This document shows, in pieces, positions 38,769 to 49,248 of a stretch of 64,000 nucleotides of DNA (position 1 is the stretch's first letter; every line of letters starts with the position of its first letter). Source of the DNA: an uncultured Dokdonia sp. (GTDB lineage Bacteria > Bacteroidota > Bacteroidia > Flavobacteriales > Flavobacteriaceae). The DNA lies in assembly GCF_947492535.1 (NCBI RefSeq), contig NZ_CANLNH010000009.1, positions 140,626 through 204,625 on the forward strand, read 5' to 3'. Under the pieces are notes generated by a model, which ran no database searches, was not told the origin of the DNA, and worked only from the letters and a program-made list of their open reading frames with translations. Both the position numbers and the translations under genes were made by a program.

Positions 38769-39782
38769 TCATATCACCGAAAACCCAAACGCATACGGAT
38801 CATCTTCATCTATCGTAATCGTGTTTTGTCCATACACACGCGCCCAACCTTGAATACTTGGAATGATCGCTTTATGAGTTCCAATAGTTACTTCTTTTTC
38901 TACACGACCTACAAATGTAGATCCTATAAAACTTTCATGGATATAGGCTTCATTTATTCCTAATTTTCCTTTGGCATGTAATTGCGCCAATCGTGCCGAT
39001 GTCCCTGTTCCGCAAGGGCTACGGTCAATAGCTTTATCTCCATAAAAAACAGCGTTTCTTCCTGAAGATTTAGGATCTATAGGGTCACCTGTCCAGAGCA
39101 AATGTGTGACATCACGAATGGTCTCATTTTCTGGATGAATAAATTGATCTGGATAGTTCTCTTTAATACGTTCTCTCACTACTTGACTATACTGTATAAT
39201 CTGACTGGCTGTAAAATTATGTACTCCCGAGAAGTTTTTTTGCGGATCTACAATGGCATAATAGTTTCCACCGTAGGCCACATCAAAGGTGATTTCACCT
39301 AGGTCTGGGCAATCAACCGTTAAGTTTTCGGCAGCAAGGTAAGAAGCAACATTCGTTAGTTTTACCCAATCTACTTTCTCTCCTGTTTGTTGATACTCTA
39401 TTTCTACCAATCCAGCTGGCGCTTCCATACGGACTTTACCAGGTGTTTTGGGTTGGATCAATCCTTCTTCGATAGCAATAGTCATGGTGCCAATAGTACC
39501 ATGTCCACACATCGGTAAACACCCTGAGGTTTCAATAAATAATACACCTACATCATTTTTTGGATCATGTGGTGGATATAAGATACTTCCACTCATCATA
39601 TCATGACCTCGAGGTTCAAACATTAATCCTCTACGGATCCAATCATATTCATTAATAAAATGCTGGCGTTTTTCACTCATAGAATTCCCTATAAGTTCTG
39701 GACCACCTTCTTTTACTAGTCGGACAGGGTTACCACAGGTGTGTGCGTCTATACAAGTGAATTTATGTGTCATATATAACAT
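38769..39782 (-). CDS. 4-hydroxyproline epimerase / proline racemase family
   Basis: IDAHTCGNPVRLV; MCGHGTIG; DRSPCGTGTSARLA. Confidence 0.92.
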   Translation of the reverse strand: MLYMTHKFTCIDAHTCGNPVRLVKEGGPELIGNSMSEKRQHFINEYDWIRRGLMFEPRGHDMMSGSILYPPHDPKNDVGVLFIETSGCLPMCGHGTIGTMTIAIEEGLIQPKTPGKVRMEAPAGLVEIEYQQTGEKVDWVKLTNVASYLAAENLTVDCPDLGEITFDVAYGGNYYAIVDPQKNFSGVHNFTASQIIQYSQVVRERIKENYPDQFIHPENETIRDVTHLLWTGDPIDPKSSGRNAVFYGDKAIDRSPCGTGTSARLAQLHAKGKLGINEAYIHESFIGSTFVGRVEKEVTIGTHKAIIPSIQGWARVYGQNTITIDEDDPYAFGFSVI

Positions 39783-39956
39783 ACGAAATTAGAAATACGA
39801 ACGACGAATCTTAATTGTTCATACTTTTTCTTTACTCTATTCTCTATTACTTTTTTAATTCCAATCGGTAATTTCGATACAATTTGCTTACAGCAAATCA
39901 CTCAATCACCCTTAGTCTATTTTAGAATCTTTGATCTCCTCTTATTTTTCGTTTTT

Positions 39957-41672
39957 CTAATTTCCATTTTCTTTGATAATCCAATCTCTCACTCGCTTCT
40001 CCAAAATCTCCAAAGTCACGGTTCCTTGACCTAGAATCACTTCGTGAAACTCACGAATATCAAATGCAGTTCCTAAAGCTGCTTCTGCCTCAGTGCGGAG
40101 TTCGCGTATTTTGATCTCCCCTATTTTATAGGATAATGCTTGTCCTGGCCATGAGATATAGCGATCGGTTTCTGTATTGATTTCATGTATGGATAATGCG
40201 GTATTTTCAGACATATAGGTAACGACTTGATCACGTGTCCATCCTTTGGCGTGAATTCCTGTATCTACTACGAGTCTACAGGCTCGCCACATCTCATACG
40301 TAAGTTTTCCAAAACGCTCATACGGCGTTGTATACATACCCATTTCTTCAGCGAGAAATTCGCAGTATAATCCCCATCCTTCGCCAAAAGCAGAGAGGTA
40401 CATATTTTTACGAAACTGCGGAATATCATCTCCTAATTCTTGATTTAAACTTCCCTGTAAATGATGTCCAGGTACTGCTTCATGGACTGTTAGAGAAGGT
40501 AATACATACAAAGGTCTACTAGGAAGGTCATAGGTATTTACCCAATAATACCCTGGATCTGTACTTCCTTTGGCACTTCCTACATAACGTCCTGTCGTAT
40601 ACTTAGGCGCAATCGCATCAGGTACGGGAGCCACTCCGTATGGTTTTCGCGGAAGCGTTTTAAAAAATCGAGGCAATTGTGCATCGGCTCGCTTTGCCAT
40701 ATCTCGTGCAATCATTAAAATCTCTTGAGGTGTCTTCGCATAAAACTGCTCATCGGTACGGAGAAATTCTAGAAATGCTGCAAACGATCCTTTAAAATCT
40801 ACCTCAGCAATGATCTTTTCCATTTCAGCTTTAATACGTGCCACTTCTTTGAGTCCTGTTTGATGAATCTGATCTGCTGTGAGGTCTAAGGTTGTGTAAT
40901 AGTTGATTCTATTTTGGTAATAATCCCTGCCATTTGGAGTTTCTGAAACACCAATCGCTTTTCGTGTTTTAGGAAGGTATTCGTTTTCAAAAAAGGCCTT
41001 GACACGCTTAAACGAAGGAATCACTTTCTTTTCTATAGCTATTTTTGCAGCAGCAAGCACAGAATCTTTTTGGGTATCTGTAAGCGAACTTGGTAAATTC
41101 TTAAAAGGCCCATAATAAAAACTGTCTTGGTAATCAGTTACAATTTGAGAATCATAGGTACTCTCATACCCATTAAAAATTACTCTAGGTTGAGAAACAC
41201 CTTTCTCCAATCCTTCTCGTAACAACGGAATATATTGATCTACTACATCTGGAAGAGCATTGAGTTTATTGAGATACGATTTTGCTTGTTTATAATTGGT
41301 AATAGGTCGTACCATATAATTCCAACTACTATGAAATCCCGAATCTGACAGCAACGGATTTAAATAGCGTTCATAGGTATAATAATCTACGGTTTCTTGT
41401 AATTTAAAACGAAGTAATGCTAGTGAGATGGCTTCGGTTTCAGAAAGGGTATTTTCAGAAATGGCTGCGAGTTTGGTTATTTGCGCTTTCGCGAAAGCGG
41501 ACTCCTCTTTAAAATATTCTTTAGAGAATAATCCCATAGGATAGTCTTTCCCTTCATATCCTTTGTGACTTTGTACTTCTTCAATAATGGTATGAAGGTT
41601 TTCTGATGGGGATTGTGCGAATGTCATTGCACTACAACTGATGGCCAGTAATACACTTACTATCTTATTCAT
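39957..41672 (-). CDS. DUF885 family protein (secreted, metallopeptidase-like)
   Basis: Signal peptide; HEAVPGHHLQ; GEGWGLYCEFLAEEMG. Confidence 0.88.
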   Translation of the reverse strand: MNKIVSVLLAISCSAMTFAQSPSENLHTIIEEVQSHKGYEGKDYPMGLFSKEYFKEESAFAKAQITKLAAISENTLSETEAISLALLRFKLQETVDYYTYERYLNPLLSDSGFHSSWNYMVRPITNYKQAKSYLNKLNALPDVVDQYIPLLREGLEKGVSQPRVIFNGYESTYDSQIVTDYQDSFYYGPFKNLPSSLTDTQKDSVLAAAKIAIEKKVIPSFKRVKAFFENEYLPKTRKAIGVSETPNGRDYYQNRINYYTTLDLTADQIHQTGLKEVARIKAEMEKIIAEVDFKGSFAAFLEFLRTDEQFYAKTPQEILMIARDMAKRADAQLPRFFKTLPRKPYGVAPVPDAIAPKYTTGRYVGSAKGSTDPGYYWVNTYDLPSRPLYVLPSLTVHEAVPGHHLQGSLNQELGDDIPQFRKNMYLSAFGEGWGLYCEFLAEEMGMYTTPYERFGKLTYEMWRACRLVVDTGIHAKGWTRDQVVTYMSENTALSIHEINTETDRYISWPGQALSYKIGEIKIRELRTEAEAALGTAFDIREFHEVILGQGTVTLEILEKRVRDWIIKENGN

Positions 41673-41765
41673 ATTATATGTCTTTTAAACACCTCCCTCG
41701 ATCCCTTACTTCAACAAGTTCAGCACAACGCCTTTCTAGGAGGAAAGTCTGCATCTGATGATTAT

Positions 41766-43265
41766 TTATTTTAAAAATGCGGGTAGTAATTCTTCTGGAA
41801 ATCCTTGGTAACTAAAAGGTCGTACCCACCTTTTAATAGCTTGGTTTCCTACTGCCGTAAAGCGGCTATCTGTAGAAGCTGGATAAGGACCTCCGTGGGT
41901 CATGGCGTCTACTACTGCAACCCCAGTAGGGACCCCATTAAAAATGATACGCCCTACACGGTTTTGCAGTCTTTCAATTAGGGGTGAAAGATCTTTATAA
42001 TCTTCTTGCTCAGCTAAAATTGTTCCTGTTAACTGTCCTTCTAACTGGCTTATAATTTGCAATAATTGTTGTGTGTCGTCGCATTGTACTACTAATGAAA
42101 AAGGTCCAAATACTTCTTGGTGTAACTTTGGATTCTTTAAGAAAGCGTCTCCAGAAACTGTTCCTATTTTTGCTTGCGCATAATTTTCTTGAACAGTGTC
42201 TTGATGCATAGCGACTACAGTCGTATCAGGTTGGCTAATGACAGCTGCTCCATTTTTTTCATACGCTGTATGAATGTTAGGATGTAACATACAATTTGCA
42301 TCTATTGCAGCCGTTTTTTCTCCTAAATTCTGTGTAAAGGTCGTAAATTCTGGGCTTTTAATCCCTAAAATCAATCCTGGATTTGTACAAAATTGTCCAA
42401 CACCTAAGGTAATCGAATCTGCATAGGTTTGTGCAATCTCTTCCGAACGTGCGTTTAGGGCGTTTTGAGTAACGATAACTGGATTGATGCTTCCCATTTC
42501 TGCAAAGACAGGAATCGGTTCTTCTCGTTGAGAAGCAAGATCATAAAGAGCGCGTCCTCCTCGTATACTTCCTGTAAATCCAACAGCTTTTACCATAGGA
42601 TGTTTTACTAATTGAACACCTACTTCAATACCTGCACTATTTAAATTTGAAAAAACACCATGAGGCATTCCTGTTTTTTGTACTGCTTTTTGAATCGCAC
42701 TTGCCACTAGTTCTCCAGTACCTGCATGCATTGGATGTGATTTTACAATCACGGGACATCCTGCTGCCAATGCACTGGCTGTATCTCCGCCTGCTGTAGA
42801 GTATGCTAATGGAAAATTACTTGCTCCAAACACAACTACAGGTCCTAGAGGCATCAAGTATTGACGTAACTCATTAGCTTCTCCTGAAATGGTTGGGTTA
42901 CGCCAATCTTCGGTTTTTATAAGATCTGCAAACATGCGTAGTTGTCCTAAGGTACGACCACGCTCTCCTTTAGCTCTTCCTTCGGGTAATCCTGTTTCAG
43001 ACATATATGTGGTTACTAGTGTATCACCTAGTGCTTCGATCTCATCTGCAATGGCATGCATAAAAGCAGCTCTTTTTTCTCCAGATATATGTTGATACGT
43101 ATCAAAAGCTTGATATGCAAGTGCTACAGCCAAGTCTATTTCTTCAGAAGTAGCTTCTGTAAAAGAAGTAGCATTGGCGACATTTAATTTTGGATTTAAC
43201 GTTTGGTACGTCATCTCTCCTTTTGCGCTTAAGGCATTGCCTATATAATTTTTTCCTGTGATCAT
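41766..43265 (-). CDS. Aldehyde dehydrogenase (alpha-ketoglutaric semialdehyde dehydrogenase-like)
   Basis: VVFGASNFPLAYSTAGGDTASALAAGCPVIVK; GVGQFCTNPG. Confidence 0.92.
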   Translation of the reverse strand: MITGKNYIGNALSAKGEMTYQTLNPKLNVANATSFTEATSEEIDLAVALAYQAFDTYQHISGEKRAAFMHAIADEIEALGDTLVTTYMSETGLPEGRAKGERGRTLGQLRMFADLIKTEDWRNPTISGEANELRQYLMPLGPVVVFGASNFPLAYSTAGGDTASALAAGCPVIVKSHPMHAGTGELVASAIQKAVQKTGMPHGVFSNLNSAGIEVGVQLVKHPMVKAVGFTGSIRGGRALYDLASQREEPIPVFAEMGSINPVIVTQNALNARSEEIAQTYADSITLGVGQFCTNPGLILGIKSPEFTTFTQNLGEKTAAIDANCMLHPNIHTAYEKNGAAVISQPDTTVVAMHQDTVQENYAQAKIGTVSGDAFLKNPKLHQEVFGPFSLVVQCDDTQQLLQIISQLEGQLTGTILAEQEDYKDLSPLIERLQNRVGRIIFNGVPTGVAVVDAMTHGGPYPASTDSRFTAVGNQAIKRWVRPFSYQGFPEELLPAFLK

Positions 43266-43313
43266 TTTATGAATGATTAACTATTTTAATGAATAAATGC
43301 TGATGCCTATTAT

Positions 43314-43583
43314 TTATGTTTTGTTCTTAATTCTTTCCATATGCTTCTCAATATCTACAGGTTTATGAATCTTTTTTGTAGATACTGGATACTTTTCTAG
43401 TAATGAAGCTGGTCGTATCGGTCGTTTTTCAAAACCGCCACCACAATTAGGACAGACTTCTTGCAATACATTTTCTACACAATCACTACAGTAGGTACAT
43501 TCAAAGGTGCAGATCATGGCATCGCTAGCATCATATGGAAGTGCTTTATCACAATGTTCACAAGAAGGGCGTATTTCTAACAT
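43314..43583 (-). CDS. DUF1272 zinc-binding protein
   Basis: LEIRPSCEHCDKALP...CTFECTYCSDC...CPNCGGGFEKRPIRP. Confidence 0.85.
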   Translation of the reverse strand: MLEIRPSCEHCDKALPYDASDAMICTFECTYCSDCVENVLQEVCPNCGGGFEKRPIRPASLLEKYPVSTKKIHKPVDIEKHMERIKNKT

Positions 43584-43591
43584 CTTATTTT

Positions 43592-44506
43592 TTATAAATT
43601 TTTATAATCTGGTAAGGTAGGTCTCGTTTCAAGTCCTTTTTTAATTACTTGTAATACATGCGCTCTTTCTTCTCCTGATAATGGTAATCGTGGTGCTCTT
43701 ACATGTTCTGTACCAATCCCTGTATGTACTTCTGCTAGTTTTATATTCTGTACTAATTTCGGGTTTATATCTAACTCTAGCAAGGGTAAAAACCATCGAT
43801 ATATAGCAATAGCTTCTTGAATACGTCCTGCCTTTTGTAATTCATATATCGCAACAGTTTCTGCTGGGAATGCATCTACAAGTCCAGCAATCCATCCATC
43901 TGCTCCCATAAGAAGTGATTCCAATGCTAAGGTGTCTACCCCTGTCATTATTTTTAATCGATCACCAAACGCATTTTTAATACGCGTTACATTAGAGATA
44001 TCTCTTGTAGATTCTTTGACCGCTTCTATATTATCACAGGCTAATAATTGATCAAACATAGCTAGTGTCACTTCTATTTTATAATCTACTGGATTATTAT
44101 AGACCATAATAGGTAGTGAAGTATTTTCTGCAACGGCCTTGAAATAAGCAACGACTTCTGCATCTCCAGCTTTATAACGCATAGGGGGTAACATCATTAA
44201 TCCAGTAGCGCCATCTTTCTCTGCCGAATGCGCAGCGGCAATCGCTCCTTTTGTGGTTTGCTCTGCAATATTAATAAGAACAGGCACCTTCCCGTCTACG
44301 AGTTGTACAGTTTCTTGTGTCAAGATACTTTTTTCAGCATCACTTAAGGTACTTGCTTCTCCTAGAGTTCCTCCTAGTACAATTCCATGTACGCCTGCTT
44401 CTAATTGCGCTTTAATATTTACGGCAAACATAGCTAGATCTAAGGTATCTTGTGCTGTAAACTTTGTCGTGACGGCTGGCATCACTCCTTTCCATTGTAT
44501 TGACAT
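43592..44506 (-). CDS. Dihydrodipicolinate synthase family protein (hydroxyproline pathway deaminase candidate)
   Basis: MSIQWKGVMPAVTTKF start preferred to 44599; VLGGTLGEASTLS; MVYNNP. Confidence 0.85.
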   Translation of the reverse strand: MSIQWKGVMPAVTTKFTAQDTLDLAMFAVNIKAQLEAGVHGIVLGGTLGEASTLSDAEKSILTQETVQLVDGKVPVLINIAEQTTKGAIAAAHSAEKDGATGLMMLPPMRYKAGDAEVVAYFKAVAENTSLPIMVYNNPVDYKIEVTLAMFDQLLACDNIEAVKESTRDISNVTRIKNAFGDRLKIMTGVDTLALESLLMGADGWIAGLVDAFPAETVAIYELQKAGRIQEAIAIYRWFLPLLELDINPKLVQNIKLAEVHTGIGTEHVRAPRLPLSGEERAHVLQVIKKGLETRPTLPDYKNL

Positions 44507-44686
44507 ATCTATATGTATATGGTTATCATATGCTGCCTCACGTATCAAAGTGAGGCTTCTAATTTGAGAATAAAAATACCATACATCACACGGATACATA
44601 ATGTGTCAATTATCCAATACTATGCGTATATTATCCATTTTATATGAAGCATTTCTTATTTTGAAACAATAAAGTATCTTTATGTT

Positions 44687-45517
44687 GTGAAAGTACTGCC
44701 TTTTAAAATACCTAAACCTAGTAATACTGCTATTATCTTTCAAATAGATACGGGTGCGTTTTATGAGCAATTACATCAACATCAAGAACTTCAGATAAGT
44801 CATATTCTAAAAGGAAATGGCACATTACTTATTGCAGACACTATACATCATTTTCAGGAAGGGGATGTTTTTGTGATTGGCGGACAACAACCTCATGTAT
44901 TTCGTAGTGAAACAACAGATGCATTAATGCATACCCTGTTTTTTAATCCGCAGTCTTTTGGAGATTCCTTTTTAAATTTAGAGGAAGGCAAAGGGGTTCA
45001 GGATTTTTACGCTTTCGCGAAAGCGGGATTTAAAACAACCGCAACGCAAGAACTTATCGCCATGTTTGGTGCCATAGCACAACATGAAGGGGTCTCTCGA
45101 CTGGCCTATTTTTTACTCCTCATACAATTATTAACCAAAAGTACCTATACACCTATTTCTTCTTTTGTATATCCTAAAAATATATCGGAAGCTGATGGAA
45201 AAAAGTTACATCGCATTTTTGAATACTCCTTACAGCACTTTTCTACACCTATACAATTAGAAGATATTGCGCATATTGCAGCAATGAGTACCAATGGGTT
45301 TTGTAAATATTTTAAAAAACGAACAAATAAAACGTATTTTCAGTTTTTAACGGAATTACGAATTGCACAAGCTTGTCAATTATTAAAAGAACAGCCTGAA
45401 TTATCTATCGCAGCTATTGCCGAACTTTCAGGATTTCAAACTTTATCCCATTTTAATAGAAAATTCAAATACCATAAAAAAGTAAGTCCTTCTATATATA
45501 GAGTTTCATTTCAATAA
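44687..45517 (+). CDS. AraC family transcriptional regulator (cupin + HTH; GTG start)
   Basis: Cupin-like N-terminus; C-terminal HTH SGFQTLSHFNRKFKYHKKVSPSIYR; divergent from the hydroxyproline genes. Confidence 0.9.
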   Translation: MKVLPFKIPKPSNTAIIFQIDTGAFYEQLHQHQELQISHILKGNGTLLIADTIHHFQEGDVFVIGGQQPHVFRSETTDALMHTLFFNPQSFGDSFLNLEEGKGVQDFYAFAKAGFKTTATQELIAMFGAIAQHEGVSRLAYFLLLIQLLTKSTYTPISSFVYPKNISEADGKKLHRIFEYSLQHFSTPIQLEDIAHIAAMSTNGFCKYFKKRTNKTYFQFLTELRIAQACQLLKEQPELSIAAIAELSGFQTLSHFNRKFKYHKKVSPSIYRVSFQ

Positions 45518-45965
45518 AAGGACTCAAAATGAATGCTATTTTTTGGAGTCAAAAACCTTCACATGCGATAAAACTATCGAAAAGTAGACTACTATAAGTT
45601 TTATCTATATCACTATAAGTCTAAAAATAAGCGTTTTATGTTAGAACCGTTACACTTTTTTTTTATTAAGACTTACCATTATTACCTTAATTACATTTTT
45701 AACATTTTTTTCTTTCCAAAAAATAAAATTAAGCTAAATCCTTGTAAAACAGATACTCCCAGTATTCTGAAGTTCAAAAAATCAGAGCTTCAAACACTAT
45801 GACAATCTTCCTTTTTTCTACGATCCCCAAGAAAATAGAGAAAGTATAACGAAATCCTTTAGTCTAAACCGGTGTGATAAAAATAAAGCGCTCATTATTT
45901 TCAAACAAACCTAATACACAAATAAAGAAACATATTTAAACAAAAAATTAAATAAACACATAATC

Positions 45966-47291
45966 ATGAAAAAGATCATATATACATTAATGGCAGCAGG
46001 AGCTATATTTATAGCAAGTTGTAGTTCTGACGATAATAACAGTTCTACTCCAGAAGGTGAAAATCCACCAGCAGATGCACCTTCTGCAGCGAGTTTATTA
46101 TTAAATAGTATTGAAGTAGATGGAGGTACTCCATATAATGCAGACAATCCTGCTCTTAGTTTTACTGGCGCACAAAACGTATTTGTTCCTAGCGTTTTAG
46201 GAATTGATTTTCGTGTAGACAGAGATGTAGTGCCAGCAGGCCCTACAGTAAGATTACCTATGTTCCAAGGATGGGAAACAACACCTAGTGGTCCTAGAGA
46301 AGCATACTATGTAATTACAGAAGCTTCTGATGAAGATTTCGCAAGAGAACTTGGAATTATTTATGCACCTAGAATGGCAGAAGCTATTGGTTCTGGAGGA
46401 GTTCAAAGTTCTGAATGGACAGATGATGGTAGACTTATTTTTGAAGGGTCTGTAGATTTTTCTCCTACACGAAGCTTAACCGCTGGAGGAGTATCAGCAG
46501 ATGGAGCATTAGTTGGCTTCCCACCTGCAGCAGTAACTCCTGGAGCAGTTGCAGATGCAAACTGGTCTTCATATGTAGCATTACCGGGTACTAACATTGT
46601 AATCAATGCACAATTAGTAGCAAATAGTACAGGAATACACGACAGAATTCCTAATCCAAATGGAAACGGACAAGCGCAAGAAGACGATTTAAACAACCCT
46701 AACTTTGCACCAGATCAAGCATCTGTAGTAATGCAACTTCTAGATGGATGGCATGACGACAGAGCATACTACTTCCACCTTGTAACTGATACTTCAGATC
46801 CTGGACCAGCGACGATCGAATTAGGAGTATATGCGCCAAGATTAAATGAGATTCCTCAATTTGGATTATTCCCAGGAGGTTCTATGTTACCTTTTAGCCC
46901 AACTGCAAATGGTGTTACACCAGACGCTAATAATCCTCTAGGATTTCAAGGTTTAAATACGGCTTCTATAAGTGAACGTCAAGTAAATGATCCTACAAAT
47001 ACATTCCCAATTGATCCAAGTGACACACGTTACTCTCCAATGTGGGATGCACATATTACTGAGTTTACTGTTCCTGTAGAAGATCGTGTAATCTTAACAA
47101 GTTTTGGTCAAATTAATGATCTTTTAGAAGACGGTACTTTAATTCCTTTTAGAGGAAATGCAAATCCAAGTCCGTTAGCAAATTCATTATCAGATTTATT
47201 AACAGCAACAGGAGCTATCATTAACTGTCCAGTAATTACACAACCAGATGCGAGTGTGATTGGAACTCAAATTGGAGCACCAAGAAACTAA
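45966..47291 (+). CDS. Secreted lipoprotein of unknown function
   Basis: Lipobox AIFIASCSSDD. Confidence 0.75.
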   Translation: MKKIIYTLMAAGAIFIASCSSDDNNSSTPEGENPPADAPSAASLLLNSIEVDGGTPYNADNPALSFTGAQNVFVPSVLGIDFRVDRDVVPAGPTVRLPMFQGWETTPSGPREAYYVITEASDEDFARELGIIYAPRMAEAIGSGGVQSSEWTDDGRLIFEGSVDFSPTRSLTAGGVSADGALVGFPPAAVTPGAVADANWSSYVALPGTNIVINAQLVANSTGIHDRIPNPNGNGQAQEDDLNNPNFAPDQASVVMQLLDGWHDDRAYYFHLVTDTSDPGPATIELGVYAPRLNEIPQFGLFPGGSMLPFSPTANGVTPDANNPLGFQGLNTASISERQVNDPTNTFPIDPSDTRYSPMWDAHITEFTVPVEDRVILTSFGQINDLLEDGTLIPFRGNANPSPLANSLSDLLTATGAIINCPVITQPDASVIGTQIGAPRN

Positions 47292-47387
47292 TAATACATC
47301 AAGGTATTATTCACACAAAAAGAATAATTTTTGATTTTAGGGGGCTGTCCGAGAGGACAGCCTTCTTTTGTTTTGTAATTATTTTAA

Positions 47388-48389
47388 TTAATTCCCTTTA
47401 ATACGTTCCCAAAGTGTTCCAAAAATAGCATCAGTATTTTCCATTTCTGGGCGGTCTTCTGTGGCAGTAATCACACCTTCTTTTTCTGCTAATACATATC
47501 TAAATACAAATTGAGGATGCTCTGGATCAATAGCGATCAATCCAAAGCGCAAATCATTATAAATCCACTGTCCGTTTTCTTCTTCTAGAATATACCAACC
47601 TTCTGAGATGTTGATGAGGCGTTGTACCTCATCTCTAGAAGCCAGCTCTTCTGATGCTTTCCGTTTTTTTGGATAGGCCGTAAATGTGATGGGTTGGGAA
47701 TCAAAAAAGGAATAGTCGCCTATCAAATAGTTTTCTCCTGCATCTATATTAGCATTCCATAAAATGGTATTCATTGGGGCCGGACGTGTTGATATTTTAG
47801 AATAGGTAATCTGTTGTTCTTCTAATGCCTTTGTAATTTTTGTATGTGCTGCCCATTTCAAAAATAGGGTAAGGACTAAATATCCTGTGCTCAAATATAT
47901 GCCAAGGTGATTTATACGCTTTCGCGAAAGCGTACCCTTCTTCTTAAACGCTGCAATGAGAAGGCATACTAAAAATGGAAGGGTGTATAAAGGGTCGATC
48001 ACAAAAATGTTATTGAAGGCAAGACGCCAGTCAAAAGGCCAGAATAATTGTGTTCCCCAAGTCGTAAATGCATCTAGTAATGGATGCGTAAAGAGCCCCC
48101 AGAAAAAGAGTTTGGCCCAACCTTGCCAACCTACATCATCTCGTTTTTTTATTTGATGAACAAGCCAACCTAATAGGGGCGCCATTATAACTGAAAAGAT
48201 AATAGAATGACTGAATCCTCGATGCATTTCGGTCGCGGTAATCGTGTCTGTAAGAAAGCGTGCTACAACATCTAGATCTGGAATGGTACCTGCAATGGCT
48301 CCCCATACCATAGCTCTATTTCCTATTTTTTTTCCTAAGACCGCTTCTCCTACGGCTGCTCCTAAAACGACTTGTGTTAAACTATCCAA
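47388..48389 (-). CDS. Membrane-bound metal-dependent hydrolase family (YdjM/DUF457-like)
   Basis: MDSLTQVVLGAAVGEAVLGKKIGNRAMVWGAIAGTIPDLD; HRGFSHSI. Confidence 0.9.
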   Translation of the reverse strand: MDSLTQVVLGAAVGEAVLGKKIGNRAMVWGAIAGTIPDLDVVARFLTDTITATEMHRGFSHSIIFSVIMAPLLGWLVHQIKKRDDVGWQGWAKLFFWGLFTHPLLDAFTTWGTQLFWPFDWRLAFNNIFVIDPLYTLPFLVCLLIAAFKKKGTLSRKRINHLGIYLSTGYLVLTLFLKWAAHTKITKALEEQQITYSKISTRPAPMNTILWNANIDAGENYLIGDYSFFDSQPITFTAYPKKRKASEELASRDEVQRLINISEGWYILEEENGQWIYNDLRFGLIAIDPEHPQFVFRYVLAEKEGVITATEDRPEMENTDAIFGTLWERIKGN

Positions 48390-48401
48390 TGTTTTCTTTT
48401 T

Positions 48402-48965
48402 TTACCATTTTTTAAAAGTTATGGATGATTGAAAATACCAATATCCCTTTTCTCTTGTAACACTACAATGAAATGTATCTAGTGTCTTTAAATTTAATAC
48501 TTCAAAATATTCCCCTTCTTGCGGATATAAGCTTTGATTTGTTATTATTTTATATTCTCTAGTATCAATTGATTTTAAGAACAGTAATGCTTTAGATTTA
48601 TCTTTATCTAATTTCAATTTAAAATTTCTAAAATAAATGTATGCCTCATCACATAATTTAGAATAAAATTCTTTTGACCCTTCAGGAATAAGTATTGATG
48701 AATGATCATCATCTATATATCCAATATCTGGCTCTATCTCTTCTTGATCATATTCTAATTGGTAATAAATTAGGGTATCTCCTATTTCTTTACTAATTAA
48801 TACAACATCATCTCCCCATAACCTCTTATATCCATTTTCTATAAGTCCTTCACAAGATAATTTATGATTTACCTCAAAAGGATCTCTTTTATCTATTTTT
48901 GATTGTTTATTACAAGATTGTAACAATAAAGAGAGTATTATAAAAAAGGAAAGGGATCTACACAT
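48402..48965 (-). CDS. Putative lipoprotein
   Basis: Start at ATG MCRSLSFFIILSLLLQSCNKQ (lipobox) preferred to TTG at 48974. Confidence 0.6.
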   Translation of the reverse strand: MCRSLSFFIILSLLLQSCNKQSKIDKRDPFEVNHKLSCEGLIENGYKRLWGDDVVLISKEIGDTLIYYQLEYDQEEIEPDIGYIDDDHSSILIPEGSKEFYSKLCDEAYIYFRNFKLKLDKDKSKALLFLKSIDTREYKIITNQSLYPQEGEYFEVLNLKTLDTFHCSVTREKGYWYFQSSITFKKW

Positions 48966-49049
48966 GTTGGTCAATGAGAATGACGTTATTATTTAGTTTA
49001 AATGATGACAATCGTTAAGCTAAGGTATATTCGTTCGTTCAAAAAATAT

Positions 49050-49214
49050 TTTCTTTTCTTTTTTCATTGCCAAAAAAGAAACAAAAAGTCTAGGCTGGCG
49101 AAACCTTGTCTAAATTTATCATTCTATTCCTAAATTTCAGAAACTCGCTACGCTCAAACAGTCTGAAATTTTACGGAATCTTCACTTCAAATTTTACGAC
49201 AACTTTTCGAATGC
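49050..49214. repeat. Dispersed repeat of about 165 bp, copy 1
   Basis: Shares gccaaaaaagaaacaaaaagtctagg...aaatttcagaaactcgctaygctcaaa...tctgaaattttacggaat with 57668..57834. Confidence 0.9.
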
Positions 49215-49248
49215 CAGAGAAAAGATTCCAACCTTCGCGGGAATTCAT

